NCBI RefSeq assembly: GCF_000328705.1
Contig: NC_019673.1
Location: 5,518,001-5,582,000 of the forward strand
Direction: 5' to 3'
DNA length: 64,000 nucleotides
Source: Saccharothrix espanaensis DSM 44229
GTDB lineage: Bacteria > Actinomycetota > Actinomycetes > Mycobacteriales > Pseudonocardiaceae
The notes beneath the pieces were generated by a model. It worked only from the letters and a program-made list of their open reading frames with translations. It did not search any database and was not told the DNA's origin. The translations under genes and the position numbers were made by a program. Below, in pieces: positions 41,628 to 49,792 of this stretch; within the stretch, counting starts at the first letter, position 1, and the number at the start of each line of letters is the position of its first letter.

Positions 41628-44600
41628 ATGTACGACCACCCGCTGTCCGAAGCACCACGACGGACGAGAACAACGCCACCTGGTCGCTTTCACCGTCGCA
41701 GGTCGCGCGTCTCGTCACTCAGCGGCCTGCTGGCCGTGGCCCTGCTGGCGAGCCTGGCACCGAGCCCACCCGCCTGGGCCGGGCCGAACCACGCGCGGGA
41801 AGCGCCGGCGAGCGCGGCCGCGGACGACGGGCCGCCGACCACCGGCCGGTTCTACCTGCAGAGCCGGATCAGCGGCTACAACATGACCGCCTCCGACAAC
41901 TCGGACCGCAGGTGGGTCGCCACCAGGCAGCCCAAGGGCGACGAGAACTTCCAGCAGTGGGAGTTCAGCCGCAACGGCAACGGCACCTACAAGGTCAAGA
42001 ACGCCCAGCGCGACGGCAAGTGCCTCACCGAGCAGGACAACCCCGAGGGCGAGCCGCGCCTGGTGGTCGGCGGCTGCGCCGAGCCCAAGACCGACTGGGA
42101 GTTCCGCCACGACACCGGCGAGGTGTACCGCATCTTCGTGCCGGGCACCCAGCGGCGGCTGTGGGGCGAGCCGGTGCTCGACTCCCAGATGCAGGTCAAG
42201 ATCACCGAGAGTTCGATCGCCAACGACGCGTGGTACCTGACTCCGACCAGCCCGGAGCGCGGACCCGTGCCGAGGGATCCCCGCCTCGACGACATGACGT
42301 TCCTGATGTCGCACAACTCGATGCACAACACCGAGGACCAGGAAGACGGGATCGCGTTCCCCAACCAGCCGCACAGCGTCGCCGCCCAGCTGCGCGCCGG
42401 CGTGCGCGGGCTGATGTTCGACGCGCACTTCGTGAACGGCAAGGTGCGGCTCTGCCACGAGATCGCCGTGCTGAAGGGCTGCACGGACGAGAGCGCCGAG
42501 GCGGTCAAGCTGTTCACCGACGTCGGGGACTTCCTCGAGCAGGACCGCAACGCCGTCGTCACCGTCATCCTGGAGGACTACGTCACCGCCGAGCAGCTCA
42601 GCGGCGCCCTCTCGGAGCTGTTCGGCGAGGGGAAGCCGTTGCACGACCTGGTCTTCCGGCCGGACGCGGAAGGCGTGCGGGACAACGGCTGGCCGACGAT
42701 CGGCTCGATGGTGGGCAGCGGCAAGCGCCTGCTGCTGTTCACCCAGGACAGGGGCGCGTCCGACCAGCGCAACCTCAAGAACAAGATCGGGTTCATGAGC
42801 CAGCGGGACTGGACCGTCGAGAACTACTGGTCCATGGGCGCGGGGCTCGGCGGGTCGGACTGGAGCTGCTACAGCCGGTGGGACGACCTCCCGTTGAGCA
42901 CCGAGGAGAAGTCGTTCCGGCGGCTGTTCGTCATGAACCACTTCCGGGACGCCCCGATGGACCCGACCTACCGGACGGACAACGAGAAGGCGCGCGACCG
43001 CGCCGAGCGGTTCTGCGCCCCGGCGGCCCGCAAGAAGGCGAACTTCCTGGCCATCGACCAGTACGGCGACGGCGACCCGATGTCGGCCGTGCGGGGCCTC
43101 AACGAGTACGTCTACCACGGTGACACCCCCGGCTCCGGCGGCACGCCGGGCGAGGTGCCGGGCAGCGATCCCCGGTTGAGCGCGGGCGCGCCGGTCGACA
43201 ACGCCCCGGACAACCGCGGCAGCAAGCCGTCGGCGGGCGACCAGCACGCGGCCTGCCGCCCGGACGGCCTGGTCGGTTCGCCACGGGCCCGGTACTGCGA
43301 CGTGTACGACAAGTCGGGCGTGGAGTGGGTCGGCAACGACCGCAACCGGCGCGCGGTCGGTTACTTCACCGGCTGGCGCACGGGCCAGAACGGCAACCCG
43401 CAGTACCTGGTCAACAACATCCCCTGGTCCAAGGTCACGCACCTGAACTACGCGTTCGCCCACGTGGCCGACAACCGGATCTCCGTCGGCACGCCCGACG
43501 ACCCGAAGAACCCCGCCACGGGCATGACCTTCCCGGGCTTCCGCGGTGCCGAGATGGACGCGTCGCTGCCGTACAAGGGGCACTTCAACCTGTTGACCCG
43601 CTACAAGAAGCGGCACCCCGCCGTCAAGACGTTGATCTCGGTCGGCGGTTGGGCCGAGTCGAGCGGCTTCTACGCCATGACCACCCGGAGCCAACGGGAT
43701 TCCCGGGACGGCTGGGTGAACCAGCCCGCCATCGACACCTTCGCCGACTCGGTGGTCGCCTTCCTGGACCGCTACGGCTTCGACGGTGTCGACATCGACT
43801 ACGAGTACCCCACTGCGCTGCCCGACGCGGGCAACCCGCAGGACTGGGCCGTCGCCAACCCGCTGCGCCCGCACCTGAACGAGGGCTACGACGCGTTGAT
43901 GAAGACGCTGCGGACCAAGCTGGACGAGGCGAGCGCGAACCGCGGCCGCTACTACCTGCTGACGTCGGCCGTCTCCGGGTCCGGCTACCTGACGCGTGGG
44001 CTGGACGCGGGACAGGCGTTGCGCTACCAGGACTACGTCAACATCATGTCGTACGACCTGCACGGCTCGTGGAACCACTTCGTCGGCCCGCAGGCCCCGT
44101 TGTACGACGACGGCAAGGACAACGAACTCACCGCCGCCGGCGTCTACACCGAGCCCGAGTACCAGAAGAACGGCTACTTCAACCTGGACTGGAGCGCCCA
44201 CTACTACCGCGGCAAGCTCGCGCCCTCGCGGATCAACCTGGGCATCCCCTACTACACCAGGGGTTGGCGCGGGGTCGAGGGCGGCAAGGACGGGCTCTGG
44301 GGCACGGCCGCCCTGCCCGACCAGCGAGCCTGCCCGCCCGGCACCGGCACCGGTGGCGGCTCGCCCGGCACCACGACACCGTGCGGCAACGGCGCGATCG
44401 GCATCGACAACGTCTGGCACGACACCGACCGGGGCAAGGAGGTCGCGGCGGGTTCCAACCCCCTGTGGCACGCCAAGAACCTCGGTCAGGGCACCCAGCC
44501 CGGCTACCTGTCCGCCTACGGCCTCGACCTCACCAAGCCGGAGAACCGGCTGACCGGCACCTACCAGGGCAGGTACGACTCCGCGCTGGTGGCGGGCTGG

Positions 44601-45923
44601 TTGTGGAACAAGGACAAGAAGGTCTTCCTGTCCACAGAGGACGAACAGGCGATCGACGCCAAGGCGAAGTACGTCAAGGACAACGGCCTGGGCGGGGTGA
44701 TGATCTGGGAGCTCGCGGGCGACTACGCCAAGCGGGAGAACGGCGAGTACGGCATGGGCTACGACCTGACCACACGCCTCGACGGGGCGCTGCGGGCCGC
44801 GGCACCGCCCAAGACCGATCCCTCGGGTGCGACGGTGCCGCCCAAGCAGGTCGTGGACGTCTCGGTGGAGCTGGTCGACTACCCGACCGACGTCAAGGAC
44901 ATGTGGCCGATCCAGCCCAAGCTGCGGATCACCAACCGGACCGGGAAGCCGCTGCCCGCGGGCACCGAGGTGTCCTTCGACCTCCCCACTTCCACGTCGC
45001 CGGTCGTCAAGGACGACGCGTGGCGGGAGCTGACGGACAACATCAAGCCCGGCCACCAGGGGCCGAACGCCGGCGGCCTCAAGGGCGACTTCCACCGGAT
45101 CACCCTCAAGCTCGGCTACTGCGAGGAGGTCGCGTCCGGCAAGTCCCGGGACATCGGCCTCAAGTACTACCTGCCCGTCACCGGCCCCATCAACACCGTC
45201 GTGGCGATCGGCAGGAACCGCTACGGCGTGCTCGGGGACCAGCGCAAGGGCACCAGCACCGTCTCTCCCGACACCAGCGACACCAAGGTGCCCGCGTGCC
45301 AGGCCGAGGGGTGGAAGGCCGACCGCGTCTACAACCCGGCGGTCGCGCCGTTCGGCATGTGGAAGACGGGCACCAGGTGGAAGTTCGAGGACAGCTCCAG
45401 CGGCGGGCTGCTCGACCACCCCGGTGACCGCACCGCGGTGTCGTTGGCGCAGAACGCGGGCGAGAGCAAGAACCAGCTGTGGACGGTCAGCCTCGACAGC
45501 CGGGACAACGGGCAGGCCTGGTTCCACGTCAAGTCGAACAGCAGCGGTCGTGACCAGTGCCTGTCGGCCAACGGACTGCTCGGCGCCCTCGCCGTGCGCG
45601 ACTGCGACGGCGCGGCGGGCCAGTGGTGGCAACTGGTGGACGCCGACAACAAGATCATCGCCGGCGAGCCGGAACACGGCAAGGCCTACCAACTGGTCTC
45701 CTTCGCCGCGGGCAGCGACTGGCGCAAGCCCGATTTCGTCGCCGAACCCAAGAACAGCGGCGGCATCGGCACCACCATGGTCGCGGGCAGCACCGACGGC
45801 ACCACCCGCACGGTGGTGACCCACAACGGCTACTACTGGAAGGCCAAGTACTGGACCCGGGGTGACACCCCGGACGCCACCAACCCCAACAACCCCTGGA
45901 CCCGGCTCGGCCCCACCCGCTGA
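41628..45923 (+). CDS. Secreted PI-PLC-X / GH18 chitinase multidomain protein
   Basis: A 1431-residue exported protein. A twin-Arg-rich leader with a signal peptide ends near PAWAGP (about residue 47). A ricin-type region (about 65-205) is followed by a PI-PLC-X-like domain (about 217-500) with both catalytic His sites, MSHNSMHN (about 227) and VRLCHEIAV (about 277). A GH18 chitinase domain (about 570-1060) carries TLISVGGW and the catalytic FDGVDIDYEYP (about 717-727, DxxDxDxE). A beta domain and a second ricin-like segment (CLSANG...) lead to a C-terminal CBM5/12-type chitin-binding motif (YYWKAKYWTRGD). ATG at 41628. Such a protein could attack phospholipids and chitin of fungi or insects; biological targets are inferred. 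Confidence 0.85.
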   Translation: MYDHPLSEAPRRTRTTPPGRFHRRRSRVSSLSGLLAVALLASLAPSPPAWAGPNHAREAPASAAADDGPPTTGRFYLQSRISGYNMTASDNSDRRWVATRQPKGDENFQQWEFSRNGNGTYKVKNAQRDGKCLTEQDNPEGEPRLVVGGCAEPKTDWEFRHDTGEVYRIFVPGTQRRLWGEPVLDSQMQVKITESSIANDAWYLTPTSPERGPVPRDPRLDDMTFLMSHNSMHNTEDQEDGIAFPNQPHSVAAQLRAGVRGLMFDAHFVNGKVRLCHEIAVLKGCTDESAEAVKLFTDVGDFLEQDRNAVVTVILEDYVTAEQLSGALSELFGEGKPLHDLVFRPDAEGVRDNGWPTIGSMVGSGKRLLLFTQDRGASDQRNLKNKIGFMSQRDWTVENYWSMGAGLGGSDWSCYSRWDDLPLSTEEKSFRRLFVMNHFRDAPMDPTYRTDNEKARDRAERFCAPAARKKANFLAIDQYGDGDPMSAVRGLNEYVYHGDTPGSGGTPGEVPGSDPRLSAGAPVDNAPDNRGSKPSAGDQHAACRPDGLVGSPRARYCDVYDKSGVEWVGNDRNRRAVGYFTGWRTGQNGNPQYLVNNIPWSKVTHLNYAFAHVADNRISVGTPDDPKNPATGMTFPGFRGAEMDASLPYKGHFNLLTRYKKRHPAVKTLISVGGWAESSGFYAMTTRSQRDSRDGWVNQPAIDTFADSVVAFLDRYGFDGVDIDYEYPTALPDAGNPQDWAVANPLRPHLNEGYDALMKTLRTKLDEASANRGRYYLLTSAVSGSGYLTRGLDAGQALRYQDYVNIMSYDLHGSWNHFVGPQAPLYDDGKDNELTAAGVYTEPEYQKNGYFNLDWSAHYYRGKLAPSRINLGIPYYTRGWRGVEGGKDGLWGTAALPDQRACPPGTGTGGGSPGTTTPCGNGAIGIDNVWHDTDRGKEVAAGSNPLWHAKNLGQGTQPGYLSAYGLDLTKPENRLTGTYQGRYDSALVAGWLWNKDKKVFLSTEDEQAIDAKAKYVKDNGLGGVMIWELAGDYAKRENGEYGMGYDLTTRLDGALRAAAPPKTDPSGATVPPKQVVDVSVELVDYPTDVKDMWPIQPKLRITNRTGKPLPAGTEVSFDLPTSTSPVVKDDAWRELTDNIKPGHQGPNAGGLKGDFHRITLKLGYCEEVASGKSRDIGLKYYLPVTGPINTVVAIGRNRYGVLGDQRKGTSTVSPDTSDTKVPACQAEGWKADRVYNPAVAPFGMWKTGTRWKFEDSSSGGLLDHPGDRTAVSLAQNAGESKNQLWTVSLDSRDNGQAWFHVKSNSSGRDQCLSANGLLGALAVRDCDGAAGQWWQLVDADNKIIAGEPEHGKAYQLVSFAAGSDWRKPDFVAEPKNSGGIGTTMVAGSTDGTTRTVVTHNGYYWKAKYWTRGDTPDATNPNNPWTRLGPTR

Positions 45924-45929
45924 CGGTCG

Positions 45930-45958
45930 GGGGTGCCGCGGTCGCACCGCGGCACCCC
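45930..45958 (+). terminator. Strong hairpin terminator
   Basis: A perfect 13-bp stem, GGGGTGCCGCGGT with its complement ACCGCGGCACCCC, and a CGC loop, 6 bp after the chitinase stop. Confidence 0.82.
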
Positions 45959-45967
45959 TCCCCCCGT

Positions 45968-46204
45968 CAAGCCGGCGGCAGGACCAGCAGCGCGGTGCCG
46001 GCGCAGGAACACCCTCCCGGCCACCGCGCCGAGCACCAGCGCGACCAGGCCCGGCAGCACCACACCGCCCTCGGCGAGGTGCTTGATGCCGTAGACGAGC
46101 GGCAGCACGGTCACCAACGACAGGGCGACGCTCGGCAGGTCCAGCCGCCCGGGATCGGGGTCGCGGTGCTCGGGCAGCAGGACCGGCCCGGTGATCAGCA
46201 GCAG
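45968..46204 (-). pseudogene. Remnant of a DHA2-type MFS transporter
   Basis: The minus-strand frame reads LLLITGPVLLPEHRDPD, LPSVALSLVTVLPLVYGIK and LPGLVALVLGAVAGRVF, the helix 6-7 region of EmrB/QacA-type (DHA2) transporters. No start, no rest of the protein and no continuation were found; the upstream DNA (46205-46270) changes frame. A deletion remnant. Confidence 0.55.
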
Positions 46205-46328
46205 GCCCAGAGGTGATCGCCACCGCCCCGCCCGCCGTCGAACGCGCGGCGGCCCGGTTGCGCGACACGGGCTGACGAGCCCTCGAAGCCCCGGCGGGCC
46301 GGGAGGCGGGCGGTCCGGTGGAGGCGGG

Positions 46329-46823
46329 TCAGCGGCAGGCCACCCAGGTGTCGCCCTGCTTGACCAGCTTGATCGTCTGGTTCGGGCCCATCAGGGCGAC
46401 CGGGATGGGGGCCTCCATGGTCTCCAGGCCCGACTCGGCCTCGGGCGACAGGTCGTCGGGCTTGCCCTCCACCTCGACGGCGAGCACACCGGTCGCCGTC
46501 GTGTCGGACTGGTCCCGGACCTCCTTGGCGGTGATCCGGTAACGCAGGTCGGCGAGGCGGGGGTCGAGCTGTTCGAGTTCCGCCTTCTTCGCGGCGATCG
46601 TCCGGGACTGGGTCCACTCCTCGGGGCAGACGAGCTTGCGCACCGCCTCGTCGTCGCGGGCGTCGGCGCTCTCGGCGAGCGCCTTCAGCGCCGCCTCCGG
46701 CCCGCTCCCCGCCGTGGTCCCCGCTGTTGTCGCCGGTGTGTTCGCCGGGGTGTTCGCCGGTGTGCCGCCGCAAGCGGTGAGCAGGAGCACGACAGCTGCG
46801 GCGAGTGGTGCGCGAAGCGTCAT
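46329..46823 (-). CDS. Small lipoprotein
   Basis: A 164-residue lipoprotein. The signal MTLRAPLAAAVVLLLTACGG has a lipobox (LTAC) with lipidation at Cys18. A TPAN-type repeat linker (about 21-38) leads to an NTF2/DUF4878-like small domain: AALKALAESADARDDEAVRK, then a cystatin-like strand pattern ending TWVACR. The two Cys of the domain (VCPEEW and WVACR) could form a disulfide. ATG at 46823. Function unknown. Confidence 0.72.
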   Translation of the reverse strand: MTLRAPLAAAVVLLLTACGGTPANTPANTPATTAGTTAGSGPEAALKALAESADARDDEAVRKLVCPEEWTQSRTIAAKKAELEQLDPRLADLRYRITAKEVRDQSDTTATGVLAVEVEGKPDDLSPEAESGLETMEAPIPVALMGPNQTIKLVKQGDTWVACR

Positions 46824-47391
46824 TCGCCCGATGGTAGCGATGATCAGCTCTGGACAGGGTGGAAAGTTCCGGCCACCGCACCCGCCGCGCCCTGGTAGGC
46901 GTCGCGGCAAGGCCCGGCGCTGTACGACCGCATTTTGGCGGGACCTGCACCGGATGCACTCTGAATGCTGCCGCCGGATGCTGGAATACGCCGCACGAAC
47001 GTCGATTCCCCGCCGTCATGGCGGCGACCCGCAGGCAGCCGGCAGTGGGACGAACGCCCCCCGACTCGGCGCTTCAGCTCACGACGAAGTAGCCACTTAG
47101 CGTATTTTAAATGATACCAGGAGTGATAGTCTGTCCTTCCGGCGAGTCAGCGGATAACCAGTCACCACCGACACGGTGTCCCCACAATCGGACCTGCGGC
47201 GACCCGCCGGTAACGGCACCGAATTCTTCTTCGAGAACACCCCTACCACAGTCGCCTCCGCATGTCGCACGCGTGCCGGAGCCCTTTGTCCTGCCCGCAC
47301 GCGCCGGCCCGTGCGCGCCGGCCCGTGCGCGCTTTTGCGACGCAGTAGTGATGCTCCACGATTCAGCGGTTGTCCAGCGAAAGGAATGACG
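46824..47391. other. Intergenic region with AT-rich promoter-like block
   Basis: About 570 bp. The block at 47099-47130 (CGTATTTTAAATGATACC) is strikingly AT-rich for this genome and probably includes a promoter element. No gene was recognised; the following gene starts at 47386-47392. Confidence 0.4.
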
Positions 47392-49671
47392 ATGATCCTG
47401 TTATCCAGAAAGCGCGGCGCGAGACGCAGAGTGGTGGGTGTCGCGGTAGCGGTCCTGCTGGGTGCCGGGGTGCCCTCCGGGGTGGCGGCGAGCGCGCCGG
47501 CGACCGTCGAGGACCTCCAGTCCTGGCACACGGCCATCGCCAAGGTCGCGCCGCCGTCGACACCGGGGTGCTACACCGCCGACCACCCGCGGCTGGCGTG
47601 GCGGCAGACCGGGTGCGCGGCCCCGCCGTCGGCGGCGATGGTGCCGAAACGCCCTGGTGCGCCGATCACCGTCAACGTGGGCAGCGGAGTCGGGCTGCTG
47701 CCCCAGGTTCCGCCCGGGGGCGGACCCATCACCCAGGCGTTCGGCTCGTTCGAGAACGTCAACAACGTGGTCAGCGTGCAGTCGCCGATCGTCGATGGCG
47801 GCGCGCCGGTGGCGAACGCCTACACGCTCCAGCTCAACACCAACTTCTTCGCGGCCACCGAGTGCGCCGGCGCGTCCTCGTCGCTGTGCCAGGGCTGGAA
47901 GCAGTTCGTCTACGCCAACAACGGCACCAGCGGCAGCCTCTACGTCGAGTACTGGCTGTTGACCTACAACAACCCCTGCCCGGCCGGTTGGTCTGCGCAC
48001 CCGGCGTTCCTGCCGGAGACCTACTGCTACCAGCGGGGCGGCGCGACACCGACGGGCAACGTGCCGATCACCGCCATCAGCAACCCGAACTTCCAGTTGA
48101 ACGGCAAGGTCGACGCGGCCACCGACACGGACACCGTGACGTTCGACAACGGGACCTCCACGGTGGTCGCGAACGTGGCTCCGAGCAAGACCCACGCCCT
48201 GGCAACGGATCCGGGGTGGATCCAGGCCGAGTTCAACGTGTTCGGCTACGGCAACCGGGCGCGGGCCGACTTCAACATCGGCGGCCCCGCCGCCGACTTC
48301 GACGTGCGCACCAGGATCGACTACGGCGGCGTGAAGGAACCCGTCTGCCAGTCCGGCGGCTTCTCCGGCGAGAGCAACAACCTCAACCTCGGCCCACGCC
48401 CGAAGCCGACCCTGCCGGGACCGGCCCTCATCTTCAACGAGCGGACCGCTGACGCCGTGACGTTCGGCTGCGAGGGCGCGGCGACCATCGGCGACACCCA
48501 CCAGAAGACGTTCGCGGGTCTGCTCTACGACTTCCAGGCCACCGGTGACTTCGTGGAGGCGCAGGTCGGCAGCGCGTTCGAGGTCCAGACGCGCAAGATC
48601 TCCGGCGCGCCGTCCTGGCCGAACGCCTCGGTGAACAAGTCGGTCGGCACCAGGATGGGCACCACCCGGGTCGCGCTGTGCGACGGGACTCGCCTGGTCG
48701 TGGACGGGCGGACCACCGAGATCGCCCCCGGCACGGGGGTGCGGCTGCCCAGCGGCGTCAGCGTCCGCCGCGACGGCAACCGCTACCTGATCAGGGACGT
48801 CCTGGGCAACAGCGTCCGGGTCGCCCCGAACACCGGGGCGAACCCGGTCTACACCGACCTGGAGGTCGGTCTCGGCACCTGGCCGACCGCCGTGCGCGGC
48901 CTGCTGGGCAACCCCGACAACAACCCCGCGCTGCTCGAAGCGCGCGACGGTGCCCGGTTCACCATCCCGATCTCGTTCGACAACCTCTACAACAGGTTCG
49001 GTGCCAGTTGGCGGGCCAACCCGGCCTCGTCGCTGTTGCAGCCCTGCAACGCGGTGAACGCGGGCAGCCCGTCGGGGCCGTTCTTCACCGGCCACCTCGA
49101 CCCGGCGGTGCGCGAGCGCGCGGCGACCGCCTGCCGCCAGGCCCAGGTCCCCGCCGCCTGGCTGGACGCCTGCACCCTGGACGCCGCCGTCATCGGCCCG
49201 CAGGCCCCGCAGGTCTACCTCGGCCGCCCGCCGCCCGTCGTGAACGCCAACCCCGGACCGGTGCACCACGCCGGGATGACGTGGCGCACGATCGAGCAAC
49301 GCCCCGACGGGGTGATCCACGTGGGGGCCGACAACCTCACCAACGCGTACCAGGGCGACACGCCGGCGACCGTGGCGCTGCCGGTCCTGTGCATCCGCGT
49401 GGACGGCCGCGTGGCCCCGCCGGGAATCCCGGACACCGGCCACCACAGCTGGGCCAACGGTGAGGTGAAGCTGACCGCCCCGGTACCCGGTTCGGCCCTG
49501 TCCAGCCTGCCGGTCGCGAACGAGCACTGCTCCGCCGCGTTCGGTCGCGAGTGGAGGATGGCCGAGTTCCACGACGGCGAGGGCTGGTCGTTCTGGGCGA
49601 ACGGCACCCTGCCCACCGACGTCCGCTTCTGGACCCACATCAACGACCAGAACGCCAACCCCTGGAGCTGA
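47392..49671 (+). CDS. Secreted protein with vWD-like domain
   Basis: About 759 residues. It has a signal peptide (RVVGVAVAVLLGAGVPSGVAA). The N-terminal beta region is followed by a vWD-type stretch (about 405-530: VALCDGTRLVVDG, RYLIRDVLGNSVRV and the diagnostic TAVRGLLGNPDNN), then a C8-like Cys segment (TACRQAQVPAAWLDAC). The C-terminal part (about 620-759) has two Trp-rich beta blocks resembling a flagellar/lectin-type domain (MTWRTIEQRPDGV, EWRMAEFHDGEGW). AAAGGA lies 6 nt before ATG 47392; ATG 47386 is possible. Secreted or surface adhesion-type role is inferred. Confidence 0.72.
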   Translation: MILLSRKRGARRRVVGVAVAVLLGAGVPSGVAASAPATVEDLQSWHTAIAKVAPPSTPGCYTADHPRLAWRQTGCAAPPSAAMVPKRPGAPITVNVGSGVGLLPQVPPGGGPITQAFGSFENVNNVVSVQSPIVDGGAPVANAYTLQLNTNFFAATECAGASSSLCQGWKQFVYANNGTSGSLYVEYWLLTYNNPCPAGWSAHPAFLPETYCYQRGGATPTGNVPITAISNPNFQLNGKVDAATDTDTVTFDNGTSTVVANVAPSKTHALATDPGWIQAEFNVFGYGNRARADFNIGGPAADFDVRTRIDYGGVKEPVCQSGGFSGESNNLNLGPRPKPTLPGPALIFNERTADAVTFGCEGAATIGDTHQKTFAGLLYDFQATGDFVEAQVGSAFEVQTRKISGAPSWPNASVNKSVGTRMGTTRVALCDGTRLVVDGRTTEIAPGTGVRLPSGVSVRRDGNRYLIRDVLGNSVRVAPNTGANPVYTDLEVGLGTWPTAVRGLLGNPDNNPALLEARDGARFTIPISFDNLYNRFGASWRANPASSLLQPCNAVNAGSPSGPFFTGHLDPAVRERAATACRQAQVPAAWLDACTLDAAVIGPQAPQVYLGRPPPVVNANPGPVHHAGMTWRTIEQRPDGVIHVGADNLTNAYQGDTPATVALPVLCIRVDGRVAPPGIPDTGHHSWANGEVKLTAPVPGSALSSLPVANEHCSAAFGREWRMAEFHDGEGWSFWANGTLPTDVRFWTHINDQNANPWS

Positions 49672-49681
49672 CCCCCACGAC

Positions 49682-49715
49682 CCGCGCCTCCGCCCCTCAC
49701 CGGGCGGGGGCGCGG
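49682..49715. terminator. Bidirectional hairpin terminator
   Basis: CCGCGCCTCCGCCC (49682-49695) pairs with GGGCGGGGGCGCGG (49702-49715) around a 6-nt loop. It lies between convergent secreted-protein genes. Confidence 0.62.
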
Positions 49716-49792
49716 TCCTCGGTTCTGCCGCGGTGGCCGGGCCCCGACCGGGTTCACCTTCAGCCGACGTGGGTTCGGCGGCGGCTGTGCGA

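Noticed and set aside
41715..46268. 1517-codon minus-strand frame
   Set aside because: It is the high-GC antisense shadow of the phospholipase-chitinase gene; only the MFS-like piece at its beginning is meaningful, in a different frame.
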